Source: Chitinimonas arctica (GTDB taxonomy: Bacteria > Pseudomonadota > Gammaproteobacteria > Burkholderiales > Chitinimonadaceae). Taken from it: a stretch of 64,000 bases of DNA. A model generated the notes under the pieces. The model worked only from the letters and a program-made list of their open reading frames with translations, was not told the origin of the DNA and searched no databases. The translations under genes and the position numbers were made by a program. The stretch covers positions 2,170,001 through 2,234,000 of the forward strand of contig NZ_CP041730.1 of the NCBI RefSeq assembly GCF_007431345.1. Direction: 5' to 3'. Shown one piece after another: positions 36,442 through 46,610 of this stretch (within the stretch, counting starts at the first letter, position 1; each line of letters opens with the position of its first letter).

Positions 36442-37664
36442 CTAAACGGCTTTATGTAACCGGCGGCTGGGGTTATGGCAACAAGGGCGACAATGCCATC
36501 CTGATGGGAATGCTGGAAACGTTCCGCCGCGACTTCAAGGATGTCGCCCTGCACATGACCTCGTTCGAACCGACCGAGCTTAAGCGCATGCATGGCTTGA
36601 ATGCCCAGGTGTCCATCCACAAACTGCTGACCTGGAAAAACCCGCTATCCTATTTCCGCCGCCTGGCCCTGATGATATGGAGCGCGACCGGTGTCATGCT
36701 GTCGCCCGCCCTCAATCGCCACCTGCGCGAAATGGCCGCATCCGACGCGGTGGTCATGGGCGGCGGCGGCTACTTCAACGATGCCTGGAAGGACGCCCTG
36801 CCGTCGCGCATCTGGGAGATCCGCTTCGCCAAGGCCGCCGGCACCCCGCTGATCATCTACGGCCAGACGGTCGGCCCCTTCTCGGAAGAGAATTGCGCCA
36901 ATCTGCTGAAGACCTCGCTCGATAGCGTGGCCTATATCGCCTACCGCGACGTGCAGTCGGCAAAGACCCTGCGCCTGGCCGACTATTCCGAATCCACCAT
37001 GGGCTTGACCGCCGACGAAGCGAACCTGATCCCCAAGATCGCCACGCCGGCCGACCGCGCCAAGTTCTGCCCGAACGGCAAGAGCAAGCTGGTCGGCGTG
37101 ATGATCCAGCATCTGCGGCGGCATGAAAGCCCCACGGGCGCCTCGCCACGCGGCCAGATCACCGACAATACCCGTTACTACGACGAAGTCTGCGGTGCAC
37201 TGGCGCGGATTGCCAAGGACGGCGACGTTTCCTTCGTGATCATCCCCAGCACCACCTGGGACCAAAGCTCCTGCGATAAGGTGGCCGAAGGACTGGCGGC
37301 GAAGGGCATCAAGGACGTGCATCTGCTGAACGATCCGGATATCGATACCTTTGTACGCGCCTGCCAATCGGTCGATGTGATGATCAGCACCAATATGCAC
37401 CCCGTCATTATCGCGGCGACCGCCGGCATCCCCTCCATCGCCCTGTCCTACCACTACAAGCTCGACGACTTCATGGCATCGATCGGTACCGCGGCCAATG
37501 TGGCACGTATCGATAATTTCAGCGCCGACTGGATCGTCACCCAGTTCGGCCAGGTCGTCGACAAGATGGATGCCCTGCAGCAGTCGATCCGCAAGGACCA
37601 TGAAGGCGTCAAGGAAATGGCCCGGCGCAACGGCGCCGCGTTGCGGCAGCTTATCTATCGCTGA
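36438..37664 (+). CDS. Polysaccharide pyruvyl transferase family protein
   Basis: This 408-residue protein has the family pattern YVTGGWGYGNKGDNAIL at the N-terminus, VMGGGGYFNDAW, TPLIIYGQTVGPFSEE, a C-terminal MISTNMHPVIIAATAGIPSI block and LSYHYKLDDFM. These match the PS_pyruv_trans/CsaB-like fold, which adds ketal pyruvate from PEP to sugars. Pyruvylation would make the polymer acidic. Some members act differently, so the exact reaction is inferred. The start is the ATG inside the ATGA overlap with the flippase. Confidence 0.85.
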   Translation: MTKRLYVTGGWGYGNKGDNAILMGMLETFRRDFKDVALHMTSFEPTELKRMHGLNAQVSIHKLLTWKNPLSYFRRLALMIWSATGVMLSPALNRHLREMAASDAVVMGGGGYFNDAWKDALPSRIWEIRFAKAAGTPLIIYGQTVGPFSEENCANLLKTSLDSVAYIAYRDVQSAKTLRLADYSESTMGLTADEANLIPKIATPADRAKFCPNGKSKLVGVMIQHLRRHESPTGASPRGQITDNTRYYDEVCGALARIAKDGDVSFVIIPSTTWDQSSCDKVAEGLAAKGIKDVHLLNDPDIDTFVRACQSVDVMISTNMHPVIIAATAGIPSIALSYHYKLDDFMASIGTAANVARIDNFSADWIVTQFGQVVDKMDALQQSIRKDHEGVKEMARRNGAALRQLIYR

Positions 37665-37753
37665 GACGATACCCATGGCGGTGCGGCTCGGGCCTGGGTT
37701 CGCGGCGGGAATACTTCCTGCCGCGGGCACAAGCGGATACGCACCATCGCAAC

Positions 37754-39262
37754 GTGATAAACGAAAAATCCAGCCTGGTCATGAAGAAAAATAAAGTACC
37801 GCTTTGGGTTCTGATCTTCGGCATGTTCTATGCCGTTATCACCGGGCTGGCCGTGGCATTGTTTCCATGGTGGATGGGCGCGCTGTTCGTGCCGCCGCTG
37901 TTTGTTCCGCTGCTATTCCGCGGCTTTATCTCTTTCGAGCCGCCCACGGCCCTGCTGACGGCATTGCTGTTCGGCTCGCTGGGGCTGTTCTTGCTGTGGC
38001 CGCGCTACCTGGCCTTCCAATTGGCGGGGCCGGATATCACCCCGCAGCGCTTGGTACACATGGTATTGATCCTGGTCTGGATGATCTCGCTGACTTCGCC
38101 GATTTTCCGCGACACCATCGCGACCCGGATCAAGCAACATCCCAAAACCATCGCCTTATTGGGATTTCTGTTATTTCTGCGCGTCGGTAGCGCCATTCTG
38201 TCCGACTACCCCCTGCCGTCCATATACAGCCTGATCAACGAGCTGATGTCGGGCGCGCTGGTGTTCTTCATGATCCTTTCGCTGGTCGATAGGCAGGAGA
38301 AGGTGGAAGGATTGGCCAAATTACTGCTTTATTGCGGCTTGGTCATGGGCCTCCTGACCCTGTATGAATTCGCCACCAAGTCGGTGATATTTTCACAAGT
38401 CCATATCCCGGGCATGAAGCTCGATTCGGAATACCTGGTGCAAGCACTCGCGGACAAATCGCGCAGCGGCTCCTACCGTGCCCAGTCGACCTTTGCCAAT
38501 CCCTTGCTGCTGGCCGAATTCGCCGTCTTTCTACTGCCTATCGCTTTCTATTTCCTGGCGATGGGACGCGGCCTGGTCCGCAAGGTCGCGCTGTTTAGCG
38601 TGCCTTTGTTGATCGTGACCGAGTATTGCACCGGCTCGCGTGCCGGCCTGGCTGTGCTGGCCGTCATCCTGCTGGCGGCCACCGTCATCTTCGCGCGCGG
38701 CCTGATGACCTCGCGCCGCATGGGCGCCGTGGGCTGGATGCTGGTGGTGGCCATCGTGATGTCGGGCATGGCGGCGGTCAGCCTGCTGGCCTTTGTCGAT
38801 CTCGACCTCAGCTACTTCCAGGGCCGCTCGCTGACCGAAGTACAAAGTTCGAATGCGCGTATCCAGATGATGGAAAAGGGTATCCCCTTGATCCTGGACA
38901 AGCCGATATTCGGCTACGGTATTTCGCGGGCGGCCGTGGTGCTGGGCTTCATCGGTACCAATCGCATGTTGACCATCGATAATTTTTATCTGTCCTACGC
39001 GCTGGATGCCGGCCTGATCGCCCTGTGCGTGTTCTTCGCCTTTATGTTCACCATCATGTACACCGGCGTGCGCGCCAGCATGAACCCGGCCAACAAGCAG
39101 GGCGGACTCGGCGTTTTCCTGGCCTTGTCCATAGCCGGCATGCTGATGGTGATGAGCATCGTCTCCCTGGATTACAACATTCCACTTTTATTTATTGCCG
39201 CCGCCTTGATTCTGGTGATCAGCCGGAATGACAGCAGCACTGCGAAGGAGAAACTGATATGA
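37754..39262 (+). CDS. O-antigen ligase/polymerase-like membrane protein
   Basis: This 502-residue polytopic protein of about 12 helices has a large loop with the Wzy/WaaL-like signatures RAQSTFANPLLLAEF and TGSRAGLAVL, and GYGISRAAVVLGF near residue 390. In this setting it is the likely repeat-unit polymerase. The GTG at 37754 is taken as start; ATG 37781 (MKKNKVPLW) would remove nine residues, and neither has a strong ribosome-binding site. It overlaps the glycoside hydrolase gene by four bases. Confidence 0.82.
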   Translation: MINEKSSLVMKKNKVPLWVLIFGMFYAVITGLAVALFPWWMGALFVPPLFVPLLFRGFISFEPPTALLTALLFGSLGLFLLWPRYLAFQLAGPDITPQRLVHMVLILVWMISLTSPIFRDTIATRIKQHPKTIALLGFLLFLRVGSAILSDYPLPSIYSLINELMSGALVFFMILSLVDRQEKVEGLAKLLLYCGLVMGLLTLYEFATKSVIFSQVHIPGMKLDSEYLVQALADKSRSGSYRAQSTFANPLLLAEFAVFLLPIAFYFLAMGRGLVRKVALFSVPLLIVTEYCTGSRAGLAVLAVILLAATVIFARGLMTSRRMGAVGWMLVVAIVMSGMAAVSLLAFVDLDLSYFQGRSLTEVQSSNARIQMMEKGIPLILDKPIFGYGISRAAVVLGFIGTNRMLTIDNFYLSYALDAGLIALCVFFAFMFTIMYTGVRASMNPANKQGGLGVFLALSIAGMLMVMSIVSLDYNIPLLFIAAALILVISRNDSSTAKEKLI

Positions 39263-40467
39263 AGGCCTGGATAAACCGCCTTGCCGTGGTAGCGGCGCTT
39301 TGTATTGCAGCCGCATCCAGCCATGCCGGGCAATTGACGGTCGGCTCGGATGGCAGCTTGCTCAAGAATGGTCGCCCCTACCGGGCAATCGGCGTGAATT
39401 ATTTCAGCGGCCTTTATCGGGCGCTGTCGAATCCGAGAGACAAGACCTACGTCTATGGCTTCAGGGAACTGGCCTCGCACAAGGTCCCGTTCGTACGCGT
39501 GATGCTGGGCGGCTTTTGGCCAAGTGAAATGAAACTGTACCAGCGTGATCGCGAAGCCTATTTCAAGGTGGTCGATGCCTTTATGGACGCGGCCGAAAGC
39601 AATGAAATCGGCATCGTCGCCAGCTTGAACTGGAACTACGCGACCGTGCCGGACATGGTCGGCGAGCCGGCCTCGGCCTGGGGCAAGCGCGATAGCAAGA
39701 CCATCAAGTTCATGCGCGCCTATACCAAGGATATGGTGGAACGCTATGGCAGCCGCAAGATCGTGTGGGCCTGGGAGTTCGGCAATGAAATGACCCTGCG
39801 CGCCGATCTGCCCAATGCCAAGGACTTCCTGCCCAAGGTCGATACCCGCAAGGGCACGCCGGCCAGGCGCACGCAGGCCGATATCATCACCTCCGCCGAC
39901 ACGGTCACGGCCTTCAAGGAATTCGCCCAAGCGGTGCGCCAGGTCAGTCCCGACGCCATGCTGAGCACCGGCAATTCCTTGCCGCGCCGCTACGCGCACC
40001 ACAATTCCAACGCCAAGAACAAGGGCGTAGCCGCCGCCAGCATGTGGGAGAGCGATACCGAAGAACAGTTCTGCTCGATCATCCAGCGCGACAACCCGGC
40101 GGAGTATGGCCTGCTTTCCGTGCATATCTACCCCGGCGAGAATGAAGGCTACTTCGGCAAGAAGCTGCCCGACTATCCCAACCTGATCAAGGCGACCGAG
40201 CGCTGCGCCAAGAAGCTCAAGCGTCCCTTGTTCATCGGTGAATTCGGCATCGACGCGCGTATCTACCACGGCGATACCCGCCGCGAGCGCGCCGACTTCG
40301 AGGAACTGCTGGGCGCGATCGAGCAAAGCAGTGTGGCCTTGTCCGCCCTTTGGGTTTACGACTACGTCTACCAGAACGGTTCCTTCAATGTGACCGGCTC
40401 GAACAATCGCGCCTATCAACTGAAAGCCATCGAGCAAGCCAATGAGCAACTCGGGGGCGTAAAGTGA
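39259..40467 (+). CDS. Exported glycoside hydrolase (cellulase-like TIM barrel)
   Basis: This 402-residue protein has a signal peptide (VVAALCIAAASSHA) followed by a GH5-like barrel. Its N-terminal strand is GRPYRAIGVNYFSGL. The acid/base Glu is in WEFGNE (Glu 177) and the nucleophile Glu in LFIGEFG (Glu 328). Its place inside the polymer operon, coupled by ATGA to the polymerase gene, suggests that it trims or releases the exopolysaccharide or clears mislocalised chains. The substrate is not identifiable from sequence. Confidence 0.82.
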   Translation: MKAWINRLAVVAALCIAAASSHAGQLTVGSDGSLLKNGRPYRAIGVNYFSGLYRALSNPRDKTYVYGFRELASHKVPFVRVMLGGFWPSEMKLYQRDREAYFKVVDAFMDAAESNEIGIVASLNWNYATVPDMVGEPASAWGKRDSKTIKFMRAYTKDMVERYGSRKIVWAWEFGNEMTLRADLPNAKDFLPKVDTRKGTPARRTQADIITSADTVTAFKEFAQAVRQVSPDAMLSTGNSLPRRYAHHNSNAKNKGVAAASMWESDTEEQFCSIIQRDNPAEYGLLSVHIYPGENEGYFGKKLPDYPNLIKATERCAKKLKRPLFIGEFGIDARIYHGDTRRERADFEELLGAIEQSSVALSALWVYDYVYQNGSFNVTGSNNRAYQLKAIEQANEQLGGVK

Positions 40468-40495
40468 TCCGCAAGCCAGTCCGCGTGGTAGCGCC

Positions 40496-41422
40496 ATGAC
40501 GCCGCGCCCGGCCGCGATCGGCCTGGTCATCGTCAACTACAACACCAGCCAGCAGGTGATCGACTGCCTGCGCTCGGTGCGGAACGAGGCATTGGCCCAT
40601 ATCGTCGTGGTGGACAATGCCTCGCCCAAGGACGATCCCGATGCCATCGCCGCCGCCTTTCCGCAGGTGACCTTGATCAAGCATCCGCAGAATGTCGGTT
40701 TCGGCGAGGGCTGCAATATCGGTGTGCGCTGGATATTGGCGAACAGCCAAGCCGATTTCGTACTGTTCCTCAATCCCGACACGGTCATTGAAGCGAACTT
40801 GGTGGATAGGCTGCTGGCGCCGTTCGCCGAACCCGCCATCGGCATCACCACCCCGCGCATCACCACCATGAACGAGCCCCATTCGCTTTGGTACGGTGGC
40901 GGCTATATGAGTTGGTTCAAGGGCTCGGCCCGGGTACCGGGCTACGGCCAGGCCGCCGATGCCCCGGCGGCGCTGCTGGAACGGGACGTCCAATTCGCCA
41001 CCGGCTGCGCCTTCATGATGCGCCGTAGCGTGCTGGAGCAATGCGGCGGGTTCGACCATCGCTTCTTTATGTACGAGGAAGACGTCGAACTCTCGCTGCG
41101 GGTGCTGGCGGCGGGCTATCGCATCCGCTATGTGCCGGCGGCCGTGGTGCGCCATATCGCCCAAGGCAGCCAGGGCAAGGAAGTGCAGTCGCTGGACATG
41201 TTCAGCGGCAAGAATCCCAAGCTGGCCTTCTTTGTCTACTATGCCGCGCGCAACCGCTTTATCACCGTATTCACCCACGGCAACACCCGCCAGCGGGCAC
41301 TGTTCCTGCTTGGTTTTGCCGCCTGGTTCGCCCGCGCCGGCCTGGGCTGGATCAAATACCAGCGTACCGACGCGTTCAAGGCCTTGTTCAAGGGCCTTAA
41401 GGATTTCGCCACGATGCCCTGA
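40496..41422 (+). CDS. Family 2 glycosyltransferase
   Basis: This 308-residue GT-A enzyme has LVIVNYNTSQQVIDCL at the N-terminus, VVVDNASPKDD, NVGFGEGCNIG, the DXD-type FLNPDTVIE and the later FMYEEDVELSLRV acid site. It looks rhamnosyltransferase-like and adds one sugar to the lipid-linked repeat unit in the cytoplasm. Donor and linkage are not deducible. It starts 28 bases after the glycoside hydrolase stop. Confidence 0.9.
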   Translation: MTPRPAAIGLVIVNYNTSQQVIDCLRSVRNEALAHIVVVDNASPKDDPDAIAAAFPQVTLIKHPQNVGFGEGCNIGVRWILANSQADFVLFLNPDTVIEANLVDRLLAPFAEPAIGITTPRITTMNEPHSLWYGGGYMSWFKGSARVPGYGQAADAPAALLERDVQFATGCAFMMRRSVLEQCGGFDHRFFMYEEDVELSLRVLAAGYRIRYVPAAVVRHIAQGSQGKEVQSLDMFSGKNPKLAFFVYYAARNRFITVFTHGNTRQRALFLLGFAAWFARAGLGWIKYQRTDAFKALFKGLKDFATMP

Positions 41423-41458
41423 TACCTTGGGCGGCAGGGCCAGTAATGCAATCTTGTC

Positions 41459-42646
41459 ATGTTAAATTTTGGACGGTATCCAGTGAAAGCAGTCAACGTA
41501 GCGCTTATCGAACCGGTCGGTAGTCATGGCGGCATGGATTATTACGATTCCGGGCTATGCGGCGGCCTGGCCAGCAACGGCGTGCCGGTCACCTGGTATA
41601 CCTGCGACGTGTCCGAACCCTGCGGCAGCATTGCCTTCGAGGTGAAGCGCCCGTTCGAGCGCATCTGGGGCAAGGAGCCCGCCTGGAAACGCGGCCTGCG
41701 CTATGTCCGCGGCTTGTTTTCCACCATGCATGATGCCCGTGCGCGCAAGGCCAGCATCGCCCATTTCCATTTCTTCCATGTCGGCCCCCTGGAGGCCTTG
41801 GGGGTGATGCTGGCCCGTCTATATGGGCTCAAGGCGGTCGCCACCATCCATGATGTCGAGGCGTTCAAGCCCGGGCTGACCTCCACCAGCCTGCGCGACC
41901 TGACCTATCGCCTATGCGCGCGCCTGATCGTGCACAACCGCGTCAGCCGCGATGAGCTGATCAGCCGCTGCCAGGTGTCCGCCGCCAAGATCCGGGTGAT
42001 TCCGCACGGTAGTTATCTGGGCTTGATCGCGCCGGCGATGGATCGCAACTTGGCGCGCGACACGCTGGGCCTGCCGCAGGACGAGAAGGTGGTGTTGTTC
42101 TTCGGCCAGATCAAGGAAGTCAAAGGCCTGGACCTGCTGATCGAAGCCTTCGGCAAGCATCGCGAAGCCATGGCGCCGGTGCACCTGGTCATCGCCGGCA
42201 AGGTATGGAAGGACGATTTCGCCCGCTACCAGGCCTTGATCGACCAGTATGGCCTGGGTGACTTCTGCCACCTGCATATCCGCTATATCCCGGACGACGA
42301 GCTGAGCACTTTCTACAGCGCCGCCGACCTGATCGCGCTGCCTTATCGCCGTATCTATCAGAGCGGCGTACTGTTGATGGCCATGAGTTTCGGCGTGCCG
42401 GTCCTGGCTTCGGACCTGCCCGGCATGAAGGAGATCATCACCGACGGCGAGAACGGCTTCCTGTTCGGTGCCGGCGATGCGGATCTGCTCGGCAAGCAGT
42501 TGGTACAGGTTCTGTCCGCCACCCCGGATGTCGGCAAGGTGGTCGCGCAGGCCAGCGCCGATATGCAATCGAAGTTCAGCTGGAAGACGATTGCCGCGCA
42601 AACCTTGTTTGCATATAAAGAATTACTGATGGTTGAAAAAGTGTGA
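41459..42646 (+). CDS. Family 4 glycosyltransferase (GT-B)
   Basis: This 395-residue enzyme has a glycine-rich N-terminal acceptor site (EPVGSHGGMDYYDSGL) and a C-terminal Glycos_transf_1 domain with VVLFFGQIKEVKGLDLLIEA, the YSAADLIALPYR block and LASDLPGMKEII. The first ATG has no ribosome-binding site. GTG 41483 (MKAVNVALIEPVG), preceded by TGGACGG, is a credible alternative start that removes eight residues. It is the last gene before an AT-rich gap. Confidence 0.88.
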   Translation: MLNFGRYPVKAVNVALIEPVGSHGGMDYYDSGLCGGLASNGVPVTWYTCDVSEPCGSIAFEVKRPFERIWGKEPAWKRGLRYVRGLFSTMHDARARKASIAHFHFFHVGPLEALGVMLARLYGLKAVATIHDVEAFKPGLTSTSLRDLTYRLCARLIVHNRVSRDELISRCQVSAAKIRVIPHGSYLGLIAPAMDRNLARDTLGLPQDEKVVLFFGQIKEVKGLDLLIEAFGKHREAMAPVHLVIAGKVWKDDFARYQALIDQYGLGDFCHLHIRYIPDDELSTFYSAADLIALPYRRIYQSGVLLMAMSFGVPVLASDLPGMKEIITDGENGFLFGAGDADLLGKQLVQVLSATPDVGKVVAQASADMQSKFSWKTIAAQTLFAYKELLMVEKV

Positions 42647-42934
42647 ATATAAACACGGCGTGGCTTTATTATTTACCGGACCTGAATCAGAGCTGAATGA
42701 CAGCGCCTCGCCTGTTTTAAATTCACGGTAATTGTCCCATCTCGGCGATAATCATTATATCGTCACGTTTTGGCAGCAAAATATAACGCGGGATTCGCGC
42801 GGTGCGGGTTGGGAAAGCAAATATTCTCGATTATGATGCCGGGATTATTTAAGCGTCATAGACCAGCCCTCCTTGCCGACATGGCCTTGCCCTCCCGTTT
42901 CAGCCAAACCTTATTATTTATGAATGCGAGCTGA
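42647..42934. other. AT-rich intergenic region before ugd
   Basis: This 288-base stretch is clearly richer in A/T than its surroundings and follows a long chain of tightly packed genes. It probably holds a promoter for ugd and the downstream sugar-nucleotide genes. No single -35/-10 pair or palindrome stands out. Confidence 0.4.
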
Positions 42935-44263
42935 ATGAAAATCACCGTTATTGGAACCGGTTATGTCGGCCTGGTTTCGGGCGCCTGCCTGGCCGAAATG
43001 GGTAATGACGTGCTGTGCCTGGATCTGGATCCGGCCAAGATACGCATTCTGCAGGATGGCGGCATCCCCATTCACGAGCCGGGCCTCGGCCCAATGGTGG
43101 AGCGCAATGTGGCCGCGGGCCGCCTCCACTTCACGACAGACATCGACGAGGCGGTAAGGTTCGGCACCGTGCAATTTATTGCCGTGGGCACCCCGCCGGA
43201 CGAAGACGGCTCGGCCGACCTGAAGTACGTGCTGGCGGCCGCGCGCAATATCGGCAGCCGGATGGACGAGTACAAGGTGGTTGTCGACAAGAGCACCGTC
43301 CCGGTCGGAACCGCCGATAAGGTCCGCGCGGTAATCGCCGAGGCCTTGGCCACCCGCGGCGTGACGCTGCCTTTCGCGGTGGTTTCCAATCCGGAATTCC
43401 TGAAGGAAGGCGCGGCCATCGAAGACTTCATGAAGCCGGACCGCATCGTGATCGGCGCCGACGACGAGCAGGCCATCAGCGTGATGCGCGCCTTGTATGC
43501 CCCCTTCCAGCGCAATCGCGACAAACTGGTGGTCATGGATACGCGCAGCGCCGAGCTGACCAAGTATGCGGCGAATGCCATGCTGGCCACGCGCATCTCC
43601 TTCATGAACGAACTGGCGCTATTGGCCGAGAAGCTGGGCGCCGACATCGAGCTGGTACGGCAAGGCATCGGTTCGGACCCGCGCATCGGCTATCACTTCC
43701 TCTATGCCGGTTGCGGCTATGGCGGTTCGTGCTTCCCCAAGGACGTCAAGGCACTGATACACAGCGGCGCGGAGGTCGGCCAGGGCCTGGGCGTGCTGCA
43801 AGCGGTCGAAGCCGCCAACGAACGGCAGAAGCGCGTCCTGGTGGACAAGATCGTGCAACGCTTCGGCGAGGACTTGCGCAATCACCGTTTCGCCCTCTGG
43901 GGCCTGGCATTCAAGCCCAATACCGACGATATGCGCGATGCGCCCAGCCGCGTCCTGATCGCCGAGCTGTTCAAGCGCGGTGCAACGGTCACCGCCTACG
44001 ATCCGGTCGCTGCCGACGAAGCGCGTCGCCTGTTCGGCGCGGATGAGCGGCTAGCCTATGCCGACAGCCCGATGGACGCGCTGGCGGGTGCCGACGCGCT
44101 GGTGATCGCCACCGAGTGGAAGGAATTCCGCAGCCCGGATTTCGGCCGCATCAAGACACTGCTCAAGCACCCGGTCATTTTCGATGGCCGCAATCTTTAT
44201 GAACCGTCGCTGCTTAAGGCAGCCGGCATCCAATATTCACCGATCGGTCGCGTCACACCATGA
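42935..44263 (+). CDS. ugd: UDP-glucose 6-dehydrogenase
   Basis: This 442-residue NAD-dependent enzyme oxidises UDP-glucose to UDP-glucuronate. The N-terminal Rossmann motif is ITVIGTGYVGLVSGACLAEM. The catalytic Cys is in YGGSCFPKDVKAL, and the Lys/Asn block KYAANAMLATRISFMNELA links the two domains. It supplies an acidic sugar to the polymer. It overlaps the next glycosyltransferase by four bases. Confidence 0.95.
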   Translation: MKITVIGTGYVGLVSGACLAEMGNDVLCLDLDPAKIRILQDGGIPIHEPGLGPMVERNVAAGRLHFTTDIDEAVRFGTVQFIAVGTPPDEDGSADLKYVLAAARNIGSRMDEYKVVVDKSTVPVGTADKVRAVIAEALATRGVTLPFAVVSNPEFLKEGAAIEDFMKPDRIVIGADDEQAISVMRALYAPFQRNRDKLVVMDTRSAELTKYAANAMLATRISFMNELALLAEKLGADIELVRQGIGSDPRIGYHFLYAGCGYGGSCFPKDVKALIHSGAEVGQGLGVLQAVEAANERQKRVLVDKIVQRFGEDLRNHRFALWGLAFKPNTDDMRDAPSRVLIAELFKRGATVTAYDPVAADEARRLFGADERLAYADSPMDALAGADALVIATEWKEFRSPDFGRIKTLLKHPVIFDGRNLYEPSLLKAAGIQYSPIGRVTP

Positions 44264-45357
44264 AAGTACTTCGAATCCTCGGCACGCGCGGTGTGCCGGC
44301 AGCCCATGGCGGCTTTGAAACCTTTGCCGAATACCTGGCGCTGCACTTGGTCGAACAAGGCTGGCGAGTGGTGGTGTATTGCCAGGAGGATGGCGAAGGG
44401 CCCGTCTTCGAAGACAGCTGGCGCGGCATCGAACGGGTGCGCATTCCCATTGCCGCCGGCGGTCCCAAGGGCACCATCCTGTTCGACTTGAAGGCGACGC
44501 GCCATGCTGCCCGCTCAAACGACCTCTGCCTGACCCTGGGCTACAACACCGCGGTCTTTTGCGCGCTGCTGCGTATCAAGGGGATTCCCAACCTGATCAA
44601 TATGGACGGGATCGAGTGGTCGCGCGCCAAGTGGGGCGGCGTAGCCAAGACCTGGTTCTGGCTGAACGACTGGGCCGGTTGCTGGCTGGGCAACCACCTG
44701 GTGGCGGATCACCCGCAGATCAAGGTTCACCTGAAGAGCCGCGTGGCCGACAGCAAGATCACCATGATCCCCTACGGCGCCGACGCGGTGACCACGGCGC
44801 CGGATGCCCCCGTGCGGGCGCTGGGCCTGGAGCCCGGCCGCTTCCTCACCGTGATCGCCCGGGCGGAACCGGAAAATTCGCTGCTGGAAGTGGTGACGGG
44901 CTTTTCCGCCCGCCGCCGCGAGATGCAGCTGGTCGTGCTGGGCAACTACCAGGACGACAATGCCTACCATCGGGCGGTGAAGGCCGCCGCCAGCGACGAG
45001 GTGCGCTTTGTCGGCGCCATCTACGACAAGCACATCGTCCAGGCCCTGCGCTTCCACAGCGCAGCCTATGTGCACGGCCACCAGGTGGGTGGAACCAACC
45101 CCTCCCTGGTCGAGGCCTTGGGCGCCGGCAATCCGGTGGTCGCCCACGACAACCGCTTCAACCGCTGGGTCTGCGGCGATGGCGCCCGCTATTTCGATGG
45201 CGCCGCCGGCTTTGCCGCCTGCCTGGATGAGCTGTTGGCGCAGCCGGAGCAACTGGCGCAGATGCGCAGCCACAGCCTGGCCCGTTTCCAGGAAGCGTTT
45301 ACCTGGCCCGATGTACTGGCCAAGTACCAGACCCTGCTGGAAGGCTATCTGCCTTGA
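44260..45357 (+). CDS. DUF1972-type glycosyltransferase (GT4)
   Basis: This 365-residue GT-B enzyme has the DUF1972 start ILGTRGVPAAHGGFETFAEY, which marks rhamnosyl- and related transferases, and a C-terminal part with RAEPENSLLEVV, HGHQVGGTNPSLVEALGAG and the carboxylate motif region. Coupling to ugd by ATGA suggests use in the same repeat unit. Donor sugar unknown. Confidence 0.88.
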   Translation: MKVLRILGTRGVPAAHGGFETFAEYLALHLVEQGWRVVVYCQEDGEGPVFEDSWRGIERVRIPIAAGGPKGTILFDLKATRHAARSNDLCLTLGYNTAVFCALLRIKGIPNLINMDGIEWSRAKWGGVAKTWFWLNDWAGCWLGNHLVADHPQIKVHLKSRVADSKITMIPYGADAVTTAPDAPVRALGLEPGRFLTVIARAEPENSLLEVVTGFSARRREMQLVVLGNYQDDNAYHRAVKAAASDEVRFVGAIYDKHIVQALRFHSAAYVHGHQVGGTNPSLVEALGAGNPVVAHDNRFNRWVCGDGARYFDGAAGFAACLDELLAQPEQLAQMRSHSLARFQEAFTWPDVLAKYQTLLEGYLP

Positions 45358-45454
45358 ATTCCGCCCTACCCGACCTCTTGTGCCCGCGCCGGTCCGGCGC
45401 GCCTGGACGGCGGGACGCACCACCATTTCATATTCAATTTTTGGGAGCCCAAGC

Positions 45455-46522
45455 ATGAGCATTCTCGTCACCGGCGGCGCCGGCTTTATCGGCAGCAACT
45501 TCGTACTGGACTGGCTGGCGCAAAGCGACGAGCCGGTCATCAATCTGGACAAGCTGAGCTACGCCGGCAATCTGGAAAACCTGGCCAGCCTGAAAGACCA
45601 CCCCGGCCATATCTTCGTGCAGGGCGATATCGGCGATGCCGAGCTGGTCGCCGGCCTGCTGGCCAAGCACCAGGTCCGCGCCGTGCTCAATTTCGCGGCG
45701 GAATCGCATGTGGACCGTTCCATCACCGGACCGGGCGAATTTATCCAGACCAATATCGTCGGCACCTTCCATCTGCTGGAAGCCTGCAAGGCCTATTGGC
45801 AGCAACTGCAGGGCGAGGCCAAGACGGCCTTCCGCTTTCTGCATGTTTCCACCGACGAGGTGTACGGTTCGCTGGAAAAGACCGACCCGGCCTTCAGCGA
45901 AACCAATCGCTACGAACCCAACAGTCCTTATTCGGCATCCAAGGCCGCGTCCGACCATCTGGTCCGCGCCTACCACCATACCTATGGCCTGCCGGTACTG
46001 ACCACCAACTGCTCCAACAACTACGGGCCGTTCCACTTCCCGGAGAAATTGATTCCGCTGTGCATCCTCAATGCGCTCAACGGCAAGCCGCTGCCCATCT
46101 ATGGCGACGGCCAGCAGATCCGCGACTGGCTGTACGTCAAGGACCACTGCAGCGCCATCCGCACCGTGCTGGCCGGCGGCCGGCTGGGCGAGACCTACAA
46201 CGTCGGCGGTTGGAACGAGAAGCCGAACCTGGACGTGGTACGCACCCTGTGCGCGATCCTGGACGAGCTGCAGCCGCGGGCGGATGGCCAGCCTTACAGC
46301 AGCCAGATCACCTACGTCACCGACCGGCCCGGCCATGACAAGCGCTATGCCATCGACGCCACCAAGCTGGAACGCGAACTGGGCTGGAAGCCGGCCGAAA
46401 CCTTCGAAACCGGTATCCGCAAGACCGTCGAGTGGTACCTGGCCAATCAAGCATGGGTAGGCAATGTCACCAGCGGCGCCTATCGCGAATGGCTGGAACA
46501 CAACTACGGCGCGCGCGCCTGA
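45455..46522 (+). CDS. rfbB: dTDP-glucose 4,6-dehydratase
   Basis: This 355-residue extended SDR enzyme converts dTDP-glucose to dTDP-4-keto-6-deoxyglucose. It has the GGAGFIGSNFV cofactor site, HVSTDEVYGSL, the catalytic YSASKAASDH and the RfbB-specific NCSNNYGPFHFPEKLIPL block. GGGAG stands before ATG 45455. Long upstream readings in the same frame only cross the preceding gene. rfbA follows, but rfbC and rfbD are absent from the window. Confidence 0.94.
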   Translation: MSILVTGGAGFIGSNFVLDWLAQSDEPVINLDKLSYAGNLENLASLKDHPGHIFVQGDIGDAELVAGLLAKHQVRAVLNFAAESHVDRSITGPGEFIQTNIVGTFHLLEACKAYWQQLQGEAKTAFRFLHVSTDEVYGSLEKTDPAFSETNRYEPNSPYSASKAASDHLVRAYHHTYGLPVLTTNCSNNYGPFHFPEKLIPLCILNALNGKPLPIYGDGQQIRDWLYVKDHCSAIRTVLAGGRLGETYNVGGWNEKPNLDVVRTLCAILDELQPRADGQPYSSQITYVTDRPGHDKRYAIDATKLERELGWKPAETFETGIRKTVEWYLANQAWVGNVTSGAYREWLEHNYGARA

Positions 46523-46610
46523 TCCGGCGAGTGCTTAGCGCGCCAGGCGCCGAACAGGCCGCCGGCGCGCATCGCCACCAAAAAATTACAGATTTCAAAG
46601 GAAGACGGAA

